Assembly (NCBI RefSeq): GCF_009617895.1
Contig: NZ_BLAW01000001.1
Span: 2,967,001-3,031,000, forward strand
Reading direction: 5' to 3'
Source of the DNA: Prolixibacter sp. SD074
GTDB taxonomy: Bacteria > Bacteroidota > Bacteroidia > Bacteroidales > Prolixibacteraceae
Length of the DNA stretch: 64,000 nt
A model generated the notes under the pieces. That model was given only the letters and a program-made list of their open reading frames with translations, was not told the origin of the DNA and did not search any database. The position numbers and the translations under genes were made by a program. Positions 45,080-53,998 of this stretch are shown here, one piece after another; the stretch's first letter is position 1; each line of letters opens with the position of its first letter.

Positions 45080-45928
45080 TTAATGTTTTTCAAGAATTAC
45101 ATTATCGATTAGCCGTACCTTGCCGGCATGTACAGCAATACAACCTACTTTTACGGTAGGTTCGTCCCATGTTTTTACAGGTTGAAGGTAGTTATCATCA
45201 ACTATCTCAAAATATTCAACCTCAAGCAGAGGACTTTTGTTTATTTTTTCGTGTACCCATGCTGTTAATTCTTCTACGCTTTTTTCTCCAACCAGTTTCT
45301 TTGCTTCGAAAAGGGTCTGTGAAATCAACGGCGCAACAGCACGATGTCCGGGCGTCAAAAGCTGGTTACGGGAACTCATCGCCAAACCATCGGCTTCGCG
45401 AACAATTTCGCAGGGGACAATTTCGGTATCATAGCGCAATTGGCGTACCATTTCCTTAATGATGGCCAGTTGCTGAAAATCTTTCAGCCCAAAGTATGCC
45501 CTGTCAGGCCCAACGACATCGAAAAGTTTGCTGACAATCTGACCGACACCGTTAAAATGCCCCGGCCGAAAACGACCTTCCATAACCGTTTCCAGATTTC
45601 CGAAATCAAATTGGCGGGCATCAGGTTCGGGATACATCTCTTCCACCGAAGGTGCAAAAACCATTGGATTGCCAACCGTTGCCAGGCTCTTCATGTCCTC
45701 TTCCAGTGTCCTGGGATATCGTTCCAGATCAGCTGGATCGTTAAACTGCGTGGGGTTAACAAAAATCGAAACCACCACCAGTTCGTTCTCTTTTCCGGCC
45801 TGGCTGACAAGTGACAAATGCCCTTCGTGGAGTGCTCCCATCGTGGGAACGAAACCGATGCTTTTCCCTTGGTTACGAAAAGCATACAAAGCCTCTTTCA
45901 TCTCATTCCGGGTAGTAAAAAGTTTCAT
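45080..45928 (-). CDS. panC: pantothenate synthetase (pantoate-beta-alanine ligase)
   Basis: 282 residues. Condenses pantoate with beta-alanine using ATP. Class I synthetase-like motifs PTMGALHEGHLSLV near the N-terminus, FVNPTQFNDPADLERYPR, YFGLKDFQQLAII and MSSRNQLL. First gene of panC-panD; divergent from the GT5-like gene. The closest promoter box, TTACTTTG at 45951-45958 on the minus strand, departs from consensus by one base. Confidence 0.96.
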   Translation of the reverse strand: MKLFTTRNEMKEALYAFRNQGKSIGFVPTMGALHEGHLSLVSQAGKENELVVVSIFVNPTQFNDPADLERYPRTLEEDMKSLATVGNPMVFAPSVEEMYPEPDARQFDFGNLETVMEGRFRPGHFNGVGQIVSKLFDVVGPDRAYFGLKDFQQLAIIKEMVRQLRYDTEIVPCEIVREADGLAMSSRNQLLTPGHRAVAPLISQTLFEAKKLVGEKSVEELTAWVHEKINKSPLLEVEYFEIVDDNYLQPVKTWDEPTVKVGCIAVHAGKVRLIDNVILEKH

Positions 45929-46024
45929 CTTTTCATTTGGTTACAGCGTGCAAAGTAACGAAATATATAAACACAATAAAACACCGTTTCACTCCTTGCT
46001 GACAGGGCCATAACCCTTTTAACG

Positions 46025-46055
46025 TTGAATATCTGGTGGATTTTTTCTACTTTTG
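46025..46055 (+). promoter_or_regulatory. promoter TTG-N20-TACTTTTG for the GT5-like gene
   Basis: TTG at 46025-46027, 20-base spacer, TACTTTTG at 46048-46055: a full -33/-7 match, 22 bases before the ATG at 46078. Confidence 0.75.
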
Positions 46056-46077
46056 CAAGATAAATTCTCAAAAGATC

Positions 46078-46881
46078 ATGGAAAAGAAGAAGGTTTTATT
46101 CATCTCCCAGGAAATTACCCCTTACCTGCCTGAATCGGAAATTTCACAAATTAGTCGTCACTTACCCCAGGGCATACAGGAGAGAGGTAGAGAGATACGG
46201 ACCTTTATGCCACGATACGGCAGCGTGAACGAACGCAGAAATCAACTGCATGAAGTTATCCGGCTTTCAGGAATGAACCTGGTTATTAACGACACCGATC
46301 ACCCGTTAATCATCAAAGTTGCCTCGATACAGGCAGCACGTATGCAGGTTTATTTCATCGACAATGAAGATTACTTCCATAGAAAGGCCAAATTTGCTGA
46401 TTCAAAAGGAAAAGAATTTGAAGATAACGATGAACGTGCCATCTTTTTTGCACGGGGAGTTTTGGAAACGGTAATAAAACTGCGCTGGGCCCCTGATTTA
46501 ATTCATTGTCACGGATGGTTTACCGGCCTGGTACCCATGTTCATCAAAAAAGGTTATAAAGACAATCCATTATTTGCCAACTCAAAGGTAGTTTACTCCG
46601 CTTATAACGACGCATTTAAAACGCCAATGAACCGTCAAATTATTTCGAAAATTGCAGAAGATGGTATCCAGAAGGAAGATATTTCCGTTTTGTCCGATCC
46701 TACCTTTATAAATTTGAGTAAACTTGCGGTGGATTATTCTGACGCAACCATAAAAGGGAGTGAAAGCATCAATGAAGAGGTTGAAAATTACATGAAGCAG
46801 TCAGGAAAGCTCTTCCTTGATTACCAACCGGCTGATACATACATTGAGTCCTATTCGGAGTTTTACGATAAAATTTTATAA
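46078..46881 (+). CDS. half-length glycogen/starch synthase-like protein (GT5 N-terminal domain only)
   Basis: 267 residues, against about 480 for a complete glycogen synthase. Only the N-terminal Rossmann half is present: KKVLFISQEITPYLPES, APDLIHCHGWFTGLVPMF, and a C-terminal KGSESINEEVENY segment. The ADP-glucose-binding KxGGL that should follow the first strand reads ESEIS, and the second Rossmann domain is absent, so glycosyl transfer is unlikely. It is followed 41 bases later by a DUF4270 lipoprotein and then glmS, an association seen in other Bacteroidota. Role unknown. The start at 46078 is fixed by the promoter box at 46048. Confidence 0.8.
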   Translation: MEKKKVLFISQEITPYLPESEISQISRHLPQGIQERGREIRTFMPRYGSVNERRNQLHEVIRLSGMNLVINDTDHPLIIKVASIQAARMQVYFIDNEDYFHRKAKFADSKGKEFEDNDERAIFFARGVLETVIKLRWAPDLIHCHGWFTGLVPMFIKKGYKDNPLFANSKVVYSAYNDAFKTPMNRQIISKIAEDGIQKEDISVLSDPTFINLSKLAVDYSDATIKGSESINEEVENYMKQSGKLFLDYQPADTYIESYSEFYDKIL

Positions 46882-46922
46882 TTTCCGCGTCTCTTACAAA
46901 AACTACTAAAAACGGAAATACG

Positions 46923-48227
46923 TTGACACACAAATATTTTTTCAAGTCCGGGGGTGTTGTAATAGCTTTGGCCCTCACCCTGCTGATGTTAGGAGGATGT
47001 AAAAAGAACGATGAATCGCTGGGCCTTGATTTACTACCCGGCAGCAATTTGTTTGATGCCCGCTACAGCAACGAAACAGGCACTATTTCGTCATATACCT
47101 TTACTGACAATAAAATAAGGGTCGATAAACCCGGTTTTAATATTTTCGGGAGCTTCAACGATCCTCTGTTTGGACGCACAACTGCATCATTTGCAGCTCA
47201 GTTTCGTTTGCTTTATTATCCATCATATAGTCAGGGCGCCATTCTCGATTCGACCGTCTTGAGCCTTGTTTACCGGAAGGTATACGGTGACACCATTACA
47301 TCCCAACAGGTGAAAGTGTATAAATTAGTTGAACCGCTGAATTTTAATGCTCAGTATCTTTCGTCATTCGATCCGAAAACACTGACAAACGACACGGTTG
47401 TCGGGATGGCTGATTTCACGCCTAAGTTCAGGACCGATTCAACCGGTCAGGATACCATCGTTCAGGAAATTGCCGTCCGCTTAAACAATGAGATTGGCAA
47501 CCAACTGTTACACGCCGATTCACTGGATATGGTAAATAATGAGGCATTCCTCAACTTTTTCAAAGGTTTGTATATCGAATCGCAGCCCTTACAATCGGGC
47601 GGCGGATTGGTTTATCTGAAAGCAAACGCATCATTGCTTCATTTATATTACCATACTGCTGATACCGACAGTTTGTCTTCCTACTACCAATTGACGAATA
47701 ACTCGGCTGATGTACCCTATTTCGAACACGATTATACGAATGCATGGTTCGCCGATCATCTGAATCAGGAAAACGTCGAGGACTCACTGATCTTTGTCCA
47801 ACCAACCGGAGGAACGAAGGTAAAAATAGAAGTCCCCTCTCTTGACAACTGGGCCGACTCGACCAATTACGTGATCAACAAAGCAACGTTGACGTTCCAT
47901 GCTGATACGACCATGTCAGATTTCCATCAGTACCCGATGCCAAACCAACTTTTTCTAAAAATAATTAAGGACGACGGAAGCGAAGCCTTTCCGGTTGACA
48001 GTCAGCTTTCACTGTCTTATTACGGCGGTATATATAATTCAGCTGATGCAACGTACACATTTAATATTACTCAGCATTTACAGGCAATACTTGATGGAAC
48101 TGTTCAGAATTTAGGCTTTTACCTGGTTCCTGTCACCCGAAAAGAATCAGCTGAAAGAGTCGTATTAAAAGGAAGCAAAAGCTCGCAGCCTATCCAGTTG
48201 GAAGTGAATTATACGCGGTATAAATAA
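46923..48227 (+). CDS. DUF4270 lipoprotein
   Basis: 434 residues. Starts at TTG (no in-frame ATG before the signal sequence); lipoprotein signal VVIALALTLLMLGGC with C26. The mature protein opens KKNDESLGLDLLPGSN and is rich in beta strands, matching the DUF4270 family of Bacteroidota surface or periplasmic lipoproteins, whose function is unknown. It probably shares a transcript with the GT5-like gene and perhaps with glmS, which begins 70 bases downstream. Confidence 0.8.
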   Translation: MTHKYFFKSGGVVIALALTLLMLGGCKKNDESLGLDLLPGSNLFDARYSNETGTISSYTFTDNKIRVDKPGFNIFGSFNDPLFGRTTASFAAQFRLLYYPSYSQGAILDSTVLSLVYRKVYGDTITSQQVKVYKLVEPLNFNAQYLSSFDPKTLTNDTVVGMADFTPKFRTDSTGQDTIVQEIAVRLNNEIGNQLLHADSLDMVNNEAFLNFFKGLYIESQPLQSGGGLVYLKANASLLHLYYHTADTDSLSSYYQLTNNSADVPYFEHDYTNAWFADHLNQENVEDSLIFVQPTGGTKVKIEVPSLDNWADSTNYVINKATLTFHADTTMSDFHQYPMPNQLFLKIIKDDGSEAFPVDSQLSLSYYGGIYNSADATYTFNITQHLQAILDGTVQNLGFYLVPVTRKESAERVVLKGSKSSQPIQLEVNYTRYK

Positions 48228-48297
48228 TATACTGGCAAAATTGTCCGTTGTTTCCTTGATTGACAGATAATATTTTTAACCTCAAAAGAAGAAATTT

Positions 48298-50136
48298 ATG
48301 TGTGGAATCGTAGGCTACATTGGCGACAAGAATGCTTACCCCATTTTAATTAATGGATTAAAGATGCTCGAATACCGGGGGTACGACTCTTCCGGTATTG
48401 CTCTTTTAGGAAGCGAACAACGTGTGTACAAATGCCAGGGGAAAATTGCCAACCTCGAAGAGTTGGTTTCTGACAAAGATACCAGCGGAAAAATCGGGAT
48501 AGGACATACCCGCTGGGCAACCCACGGTGAACCAACCGACCAGAATGCCCATCCGCATACCTCGATGAACGGACATTTTACCCTCGTTCACAACGGTATT
48601 ATCGAGAATTACAGCAATTTGCGCGACGATCTCATCAATCTAGGGTACCAGTTCCAGTCGGAAACCGATACCGAAGTATTGGTCAACCTGGTTGAATACG
48701 TCTATCTCAACAGCGAAGAGAAATCGGCCGAGATTGCCGTTCGTGCCGCATTGAAAAAAGTGGTGGGCGCATACGGAATTGTTGTTGTTTGCAAAGAAGA
48801 GCCCAACAAACTCATTGCTGCCCGAAAAGGAAGTCCGCTCGTTATCGGGATTGGTAACGACGAATATTTTATCGCCTCCGATGCCACGCCCATTGTCGGC
48901 CACACCAACCAGGTTCTCTACCTCAACGACCACGACGTAGCCATCATCGAGCGCGGCAGCCTTACGCTGAAAAATATCAACAACGACCCGCTGGTAGCCA
49001 AAATAAAGCAGGTCGATTTGAGCATCGGCGAACTACAGAAAAATGGTTACGACCATTTCATGCTGAAAGAAATTTTCGAACAGCCCAACACCATTGAGCA
49101 ATCGTTCAAAGGCCGCATTAAAACCGACAACAGCGACATTGTTTTAGGCGGGCTCCATAACGTAATGCCCAAACTGAAGGATGCCCGTCGCCTCATCATC
49201 ATCGGGTGCGGAACATCCTGGCATGCAGGACTGGTGGGCGAATACCTGTTCGAGGAATATTGCCGCATTCCGGTAGAAGTGGAATATGCTTCGGAATTCC
49301 GCTACCGCAATCCCATCATCGACGAAGACGATGTGGTGATTGCCATCAGTCAAAGTGGTGAAACAGCCGACACCCTGGCTGCTGTTAAATTAGCCAAAGA
49401 ACGCGGAGCAACCGTTTTGGGTATTTGTAACGTGGTGGGTTCGTCGATTCCGCGTGAAACGGACGGCGGCGTATACATTCACGCTGGTGTGGAAATCGGT
49501 GTGGCCTCCACCAAAGCGTTTACAGCCCAGGTAACCATCCTGACCATGATGGCCGCTCTTCTTGGTAAAGAAAAAGGCCGGCTGAGTGTGGAAGACTACC
49601 GCGTCATTATCCAGGAACTTTCGGAAGTTCCCGAGAAGATCAAAACCATCTTGCAAAGCACTGACCACATCCGGAAAGTAGCTGACAAATACAAAGACGC
49701 TGTGAACGCTTTGTATCTGGGACGCGGAGCTTTATTCCCCGTAGCCCTGGAAGGTGCGTTGAAGTTGAAAGAGGTTTCTTACCTGCATGCCGAAGGTTAC
49801 GCGGCCGCGGAAATGAAACACGGCCCCATCGCGTTAGTCGACGACAACCTGCCCGTTGTAGTGGTAGCTGCCAAAGACCGCTACTATGAAAAGATCGTTT
49901 CCAACATCCAGGAAGTAAAAGCCCGCAGAGGAAATATCATTGCAGTGGTATCGGAAGGCGATACACAGCTTGACAAAATGTGTGACGACATCTTCGAGAT
50001 TCCCCGTTCGCACCCGGCCGTCACTCCGCTGCTCGCCATCATCCCATTGCAGTTATTTGCTTATTACGTAGCGATATTGCGCGGAACAGATGTAGACCAG
50101 CCACGAAATTTAGCCAAATCGGTAACGGTAGAATAA
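48298..50136 (+). CDS. glmS: glutamine-fructose-6-phosphate aminotransferase (isomerising)
   Basis: 612 residues. Makes glucosamine-6-phosphate, first step toward UDP-GlcNAc. The N-terminal nucleophile Cys2 is in MCGIVGYIG, with GHTRWATHGEP and HNGIIENY for the glutaminase domain; two SIS domains bear GCGTSWHAG, ISQSGETADT and the C-terminal PRNLAKSVTVE. The upstream gap of 70 bases is too short for a glmS ribozyme, which is not known in this phylum. Confidence 0.97.
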   Translation: MCGIVGYIGDKNAYPILINGLKMLEYRGYDSSGIALLGSEQRVYKCQGKIANLEELVSDKDTSGKIGIGHTRWATHGEPTDQNAHPHTSMNGHFTLVHNGIIENYSNLRDDLINLGYQFQSETDTEVLVNLVEYVYLNSEEKSAEIAVRAALKKVVGAYGIVVVCKEEPNKLIAARKGSPLVIGIGNDEYFIASDATPIVGHTNQVLYLNDHDVAIIERGSLTLKNINNDPLVAKIKQVDLSIGELQKNGYDHFMLKEIFEQPNTIEQSFKGRIKTDNSDIVLGGLHNVMPKLKDARRLIIIGCGTSWHAGLVGEYLFEEYCRIPVEVEYASEFRYRNPIIDEDDVVIAISQSGETADTLAAVKLAKERGATVLGICNVVGSSIPRETDGGVYIHAGVEIGVASTKAFTAQVTILTMMAALLGKEKGRLSVEDYRVIIQELSEVPEKIKTILQSTDHIRKVADKYKDAVNALYLGRGALFPVALEGALKLKEVSYLHAEGYAAAEMKHGPIALVDDNLPVVVVAAKDRYYEKIVSNIQEVKARRGNIIAVVSEGDTQLDKMCDDIFEIPRSHPAVTPLLAIIPLQLFAYYVAILRGTDVDQPRNLAKSVTVE

Positions 50137-50222
50137 CGAACAAGCAGATCAAAAAAGCAGCAACTCCCATACAGAAAAACGGAGCCGGTAAACTTTCCCG
50201 GCAGGTAATCAAAATACGACCG

Positions 50223-51455
50223 TTAGTTACGCGCCCACTCGTTCCGCGAGGTATACATACGGATACTCTGCTGCCACAACTCGTGCGGGTCGCGGGTTGT
50301 TTGCATCAGTTGGTATGCCTGTTCGGTCAACTCGTCGATGGCGGGGCCGAAACGATAGAAAAGCTCCATAAACCACGTTTCATCAATGTCGGTTTGCTTT
50401 GCCTCATAAAACTTCCGCTGTGCGAGCTCAAACACCTGGCTGATGTGCCGATTGTCTTCTTCGGGAAACCAAATATCGGGAAAGGTCCGATGGGCGATTT
50501 CCGGGAAAAGCTCCAACAATCTCCCGTTCATCTCCCCGGCAGGATAATCGGGAAGTGTTAAATCGGGCTTTACCGGGGGAGTTGACGTGGATTCTGGTTT
50601 CCCGGCAGGTAAAATATCTTTCCGCGAAAGCGAAAGAAGCCGGCCAAATGCTTCGTGAACGGCCTGTTCGTCATTCACTGCATTTTTCGCGTAAGCGAGC
50701 ACCCGTACCTGTTCATTTTCCTGCGAAAGAATATAATCAGCCAGTTCGCCGGAAATACGCACCGGATTTTTCCAGTCGCGGTTGGGCAGGCTTGCGTTGA
50801 ACACCAAAACCCCCGGATCGGGAATCAGTTGAATGACCTTCCCCGCCTCTATCTGTCTGGTATCATGGGTCAGCAGGTCTTCCAGAAGCAAACCGCTGCC
50901 GCCGGCATGGACCGGTTTGACAAAGTTTCCAACCGAAGCCCCCTTTTGGGAAGCCGCTTTCAGCCACTCCACCACCAAACGCGAATGGTTGTACCGGTAT
51001 TCCCGGCAAAGAATTCCGTGCGGGAAACCCTCTTTTTCGAAGAACGAAAATTCGGGATACTCACGCAGCTTTAAAGTACCGGCTTTCTCCGAATGATTTC
51101 GTACCGCCAGCTGGTTATAGGCCTGGGTGATGAGCCGGTTTGCGATAGCATTTCCCCGCAGCCAGGCCATGCGTTGCTGTACGCATAAATGCGGCGCCGA
51201 CTGTTGCATTTGCCCCAATTGCCCCAGTTGGGCCCCGACGGAAGGGAGCTGCTTCATGTTTTCGGGGAAAATCCGGGTAAACCGGAAGTCATCGTGCCGC
51301 GCAAAATCATCAGCACAAAACACCGCGACCCTTTTCCCGGCGGAAGCCAGACGATATGCCGCCAGTACTCCGGGCAGGTTCACGCCCAGGAAAACAACAT
51401 CGAAGCCAGGTGTGTTAAAATCGTTAAAAATGGGTGTCAATCCGTCTTCCTTCAT
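50223..51455 (-). CDS. degenerate GlpD-like FAD/NAD(P)-binding protein
   Basis: 410 residues. The N-terminus has a Rossmann strand-turn-helix (FDVVFLGVNLPGVLAAYRLASAGKRVAV) with GxxxxG in place of GxGxxG. A GILCREYRYNHSRLVVEWLKAASQKGASV stretch recalls the substrate-domain entry of glycerol-3-phosphate dehydrogenase, and the C-terminal third (WFMELFYRFGPAIDELTEQAYQLM) recalls the GlpD helical cap. No clear FAD-closing GD motif or intact catalytic set is visible. It may be a structural or regulatory relative; function unknown. Monocistronic, minus strand, between glmS and a divergent lipoprotein gene. Confidence 0.55.
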   Translation of the reverse strand: MKEDGLTPIFNDFNTPGFDVVFLGVNLPGVLAAYRLASAGKRVAVFCADDFARHDDFRFTRIFPENMKQLPSVGAQLGQLGQMQQSAPHLCVQQRMAWLRGNAIANRLITQAYNQLAVRNHSEKAGTLKLREYPEFSFFEKEGFPHGILCREYRYNHSRLVVEWLKAASQKGASVGNFVKPVHAGGSGLLLEDLLTHDTRQIEAGKVIQLIPDPGVLVFNASLPNRDWKNPVRISGELADYILSQENEQVRVLAYAKNAVNDEQAVHEAFGRLLSLSRKDILPAGKPESTSTPPVKPDLTLPDYPAGEMNGRLLELFPEIAHRTFPDIWFPEEDNRHISQVFELAQRKFYEAKQTDIDETWFMELFYRFGPAIDELTEQAYQLMQTTRDPHELWQQSIRMYTSRNEWARN

Positions 51456-51548
51456 CTATTTTTCCTTCCTTACCGTGAATATTGGACCAAGTTACCGGTT
51501 TTACCGAAAAAAAGAATGCCCGGTAAAACCTCTTTAGGCCAGTTTTCG

Positions 51549-51556
51549 TAAGTTTG
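51549..51556 (+). promoter_or_regulatory. -7 box (TAAGTTTG) for the Ig-like lipoprotein gene
   Basis: TAAGTTTG fits TAnnTTTG, 30 bases before the TTG start at 51587. Confidence 0.5.
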
Positions 51557-51586
51557 TAGCGTTTGTAAATCCATAATATCAACAGT

Positions 51587-53452
51587 TTGGACAAGAAATT
51601 TCTTTATCTGATTATCCTTGTATTTGGCTCAATAACATTTTATACCTCCTGCGCCAATATGGGCATGCCTTCAGGAGGCGCCAAGGATACCATTCCACCA
51701 GTTGTCGTGCGGAGTATTCCGGTAGCGAACCAAATCAATTTCAATAAAGACCAGCTCCAGATAACTTTCGATGAATTTGTGGTACCCGAAAAGCTGAATG
51801 AAAAATTCGTCATATCGCCTCCCATTGACAAGCGGCCGATTTTCCGGACCAAAGGGAAATCATTAATCGTCGATTTAAACGGGGCGAAATTAAAGGACAG
51901 CGCCACCTATTCGCTCGACTTTAAAGACGCCATTGTCGACAACAACGAGAAGAATCCGTTGAAGAATTTCCGCCTTGCTTTTTCCACCGGTCCCGTGCTC
52001 GACAGTTTACGGGTGGTAGGCTTTGTATTGAACTCTTTCAATCTGGAACCGTCGGAAGGCGCTTACATTATGCTGTACAAGAATTTGTCGGATACAGCTG
52101 TGTTGACAACCAAACCCGATTATATTGCCAAGACCGATGCCAATGGCTTTTTCGCAGTCACCAATCTGCCCAAAGCCACTTACAACGTTTACGCAGTTAC
52201 CGACAACGACAACAACATGATGTTGACAGCGACAGCTGAACCTGTAGCATTCCTGGATTCGACGGTATCACCATCGGCAAAATATTTCCCGAAACAGGAT
52301 ACTGCAGTGGTGGGCATGGACACCTTACTGGTTTTCGGAAAAACCCGCTTCTATCCCAATCCACTCTACCTGTTGCAATTCGAACAACCATTCTTCGACC
52401 TTCGATTGGATAATGAACAGCGCCCAACCCGTAAATATGTTGATTTGACCTTTACACAATCGGTAAAAGACACCTTCGATATTCAGCTTTTAAACTACGA
52501 GCCCAAAGATAACTGGAAATATATTGAACATTCGGCCAACAACGATTCGTTGCGTATCTGGCTGACTGATTCGATGGTGTACAAAAAAGATACACTGCAG
52601 TTCAGGGTAACCTTTGAACAACAGGATTCTACCGGTGTGAAATATGCATACAACGACACCATCCGATTGTTCTTCAGCGATGCCCCTACCGGGAAAAGGC
52701 GGGGACGGAGAGACCGCAGAAAAATCGAAAAGAAAGATATAAACGTATCGCTAAGTTTGAACACACGCGCTAATGGTTTCGATGTGTACAGAGACGTTGC
52801 TGTAGAATCGCCGGAACCTGTAAAAAACATGGACACTACCATGATTCACCTCTTTGTGAAAGAGGATACCGTGTTTAATTCGATTAATTTTAAGATACTA
52901 CCGGATTCAGTCAATAAACGCAGGTTCTTTATCCATTATCCATGGGATTACCAAACCACCTACCGGTTGAAAATTGACTCGGCAGCCGTAACCACGCTCT
53001 ACGGGGCTGTGTCGGACAGTGTCGAGAATACTTTCGTTACCCAGGAAGAAGAACATTATGGCAAAATCAATTTTGCCATGCAAAATGTAACCGGCCCGAC
53101 AATTATTCAGTTACTGAAAAACGATGACAAAGAAGAGGCCGTCAGGGCTAAAACCATTTACAAAGACGGAACAGTGGAGTTTCCTTTCCTCGAGCCACAA
53201 AAATATAAGGTAAAAGCCATCTTCGATCGTAATGACAACGGTAAATGGGATACCGGGAACCTGGAGGCCCACGTGCAACCCGAAGAGGTATTCTATTATC
53301 CGGAGGTGCTGAAGCTGCGCTCGAACTGGACAATGAACCCAACCTGGGAAATTCCCACACAACAGGTATTTAAGAAAGAAATTATTGACAAGGAAAAACA
53401 GGAAGAGGAAGCCAGGAAAAAGAAGAAACAACGCAACAGCAAGGCTTTTTAA
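51587..53452 (+). CDS. Ig-like domain lipoprotein (Bacteroidota family)
   Basis: 621 residues. TTG start; lipoprotein signal with C22 (ITFYTSC). The mature N-terminus (GMPSGGAKDTIPPVVVRSIP ... ITFDEFV) is a bacterial Ig-like domain of the Big_5 kind, common in Bacteroidota lipoproteins. A carboxypeptidase-like/SpaA-type segment (TDANGFFAVTNLPKATYNVYAVTDND) follows at about 185-210, then further beta-rich domains and a second such segment (YKVKAIFDRNDNGKWDTG) near 545. The C-terminal tail is strongly charged (EKQEEEARKKKKQRN). Likely anchored in the outer membrane; its partner and role are unknown. Confidence 0.75.
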   Translation: MDKKFLYLIILVFGSITFYTSCANMGMPSGGAKDTIPPVVVRSIPVANQINFNKDQLQITFDEFVVPEKLNEKFVISPPIDKRPIFRTKGKSLIVDLNGAKLKDSATYSLDFKDAIVDNNEKNPLKNFRLAFSTGPVLDSLRVVGFVLNSFNLEPSEGAYIMLYKNLSDTAVLTTKPDYIAKTDANGFFAVTNLPKATYNVYAVTDNDNNMMLTATAEPVAFLDSTVSPSAKYFPKQDTAVVGMDTLLVFGKTRFYPNPLYLLQFEQPFFDLRLDNEQRPTRKYVDLTFTQSVKDTFDIQLLNYEPKDNWKYIEHSANNDSLRIWLTDSMVYKKDTLQFRVTFEQQDSTGVKYAYNDTIRLFFSDAPTGKRRGRRDRRKIEKKDINVSLSLNTRANGFDVYRDVAVESPEPVKNMDTTMIHLFVKEDTVFNSINFKILPDSVNKRRFFIHYPWDYQTTYRLKIDSAAVTTLYGAVSDSVENTFVTQEEEHYGKINFAMQNVTGPTIIQLLKNDDKEEAVRAKTIYKDGTVEFPFLEPQKYKVKAIFDRNDNGKWDTGNLEAHVQPEEVFYYPEVLKLRSNWTMNPTWEIPTQQVFKKEIIDKEKQEEEARKKKKQRNSKAF

Positions 53453-53600
53453 TCCTGGTTAGATGCAAAGCGATTTGTATCTTGCTTTGGGGCTGAAGTT
53501 TCGCAGGTTGTCCCTCTTTCATAATTAGCGAACTGCTTATATGGCATCGGCAGTTTTCACTTAAAAGAATAGATGCCGTTGACTACAAAAACCGATCATC

Positions 53601-53888
53601 ATGGCAAGTGTCAGAAGATTAAAAAAAGACATCGTTGAGCTGACAGCGCAGCTTATCGGCGATTGCATCGACTACGTTGAATATTTCGATAATGCAGACG
53701 AAGAAAAAGCCATCGCCATCATCAGCGACGCGGTAAAAATGCACAACGAAGCCATAGACAGGGCCAATCACCCCGACGGGAAAGACAATCCCAAACTGGT
53801 GAAAGCCCACTATAATAAGCTGCAGGAAGATTTTGTGAAGGGTATCGACGATGCTTATGCCGAACTCGAGAAGCTCGTAAAGGAATAA
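53601..53888 (+). CDS. conserved small helical protein of unknown function
   Basis: 95 residues, cytoplasmic (no signal or membrane segment), acidic and predicted all-helical: MASVRRLKKDIVELTAQLI, then DYVEYFDNADEEKAIAII and a C-terminal DAYAELEKLV. Similar short proteins seem widespread in Bacteroidota, from memory; none has a known function. It stands alone with a terminator behind it, suggesting a single-gene unit. ATG start with typical spacing, good coding character. Confidence 0.75.
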   Translation: MASVRRLKKDIVELTAQLIGDCIDYVEYFDNADEEKAIAIISDAVKMHNEAIDRANHPDGKDNPKLVKAHYNKLQEDFVKGIDDAYAELEKLVKE

Positions 53889-53910
53889 TCCGCTTCCGCG
53901 GAAAAACTGA

Positions 53911-53944
53911 AAAGGGACCGCCAAGAGGTTGGTTCCTCTTTTTA
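53911..53944 (+). terminator. terminator after the 95-residue protein gene
   Basis: AAAGGGACC (53911-53919) pairs with GGTTCCTCTTTTT (53931 onward) with one G.T pair, followed by T-rich sequence. Confidence 0.6.
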
Positions 53945-53998
53945 TTTAGCGACCAGGTGCAATGCCTTTTGCGCTACAATTTTACCATCCTTTTTTAC

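Noticed and set aside
48228-48297. glmS ribozyme upstream of glmS
   Set aside because: The gap is only 70 bases, lacks the ribozyme core, and this riboswitch class is not known in Bacteroidota.
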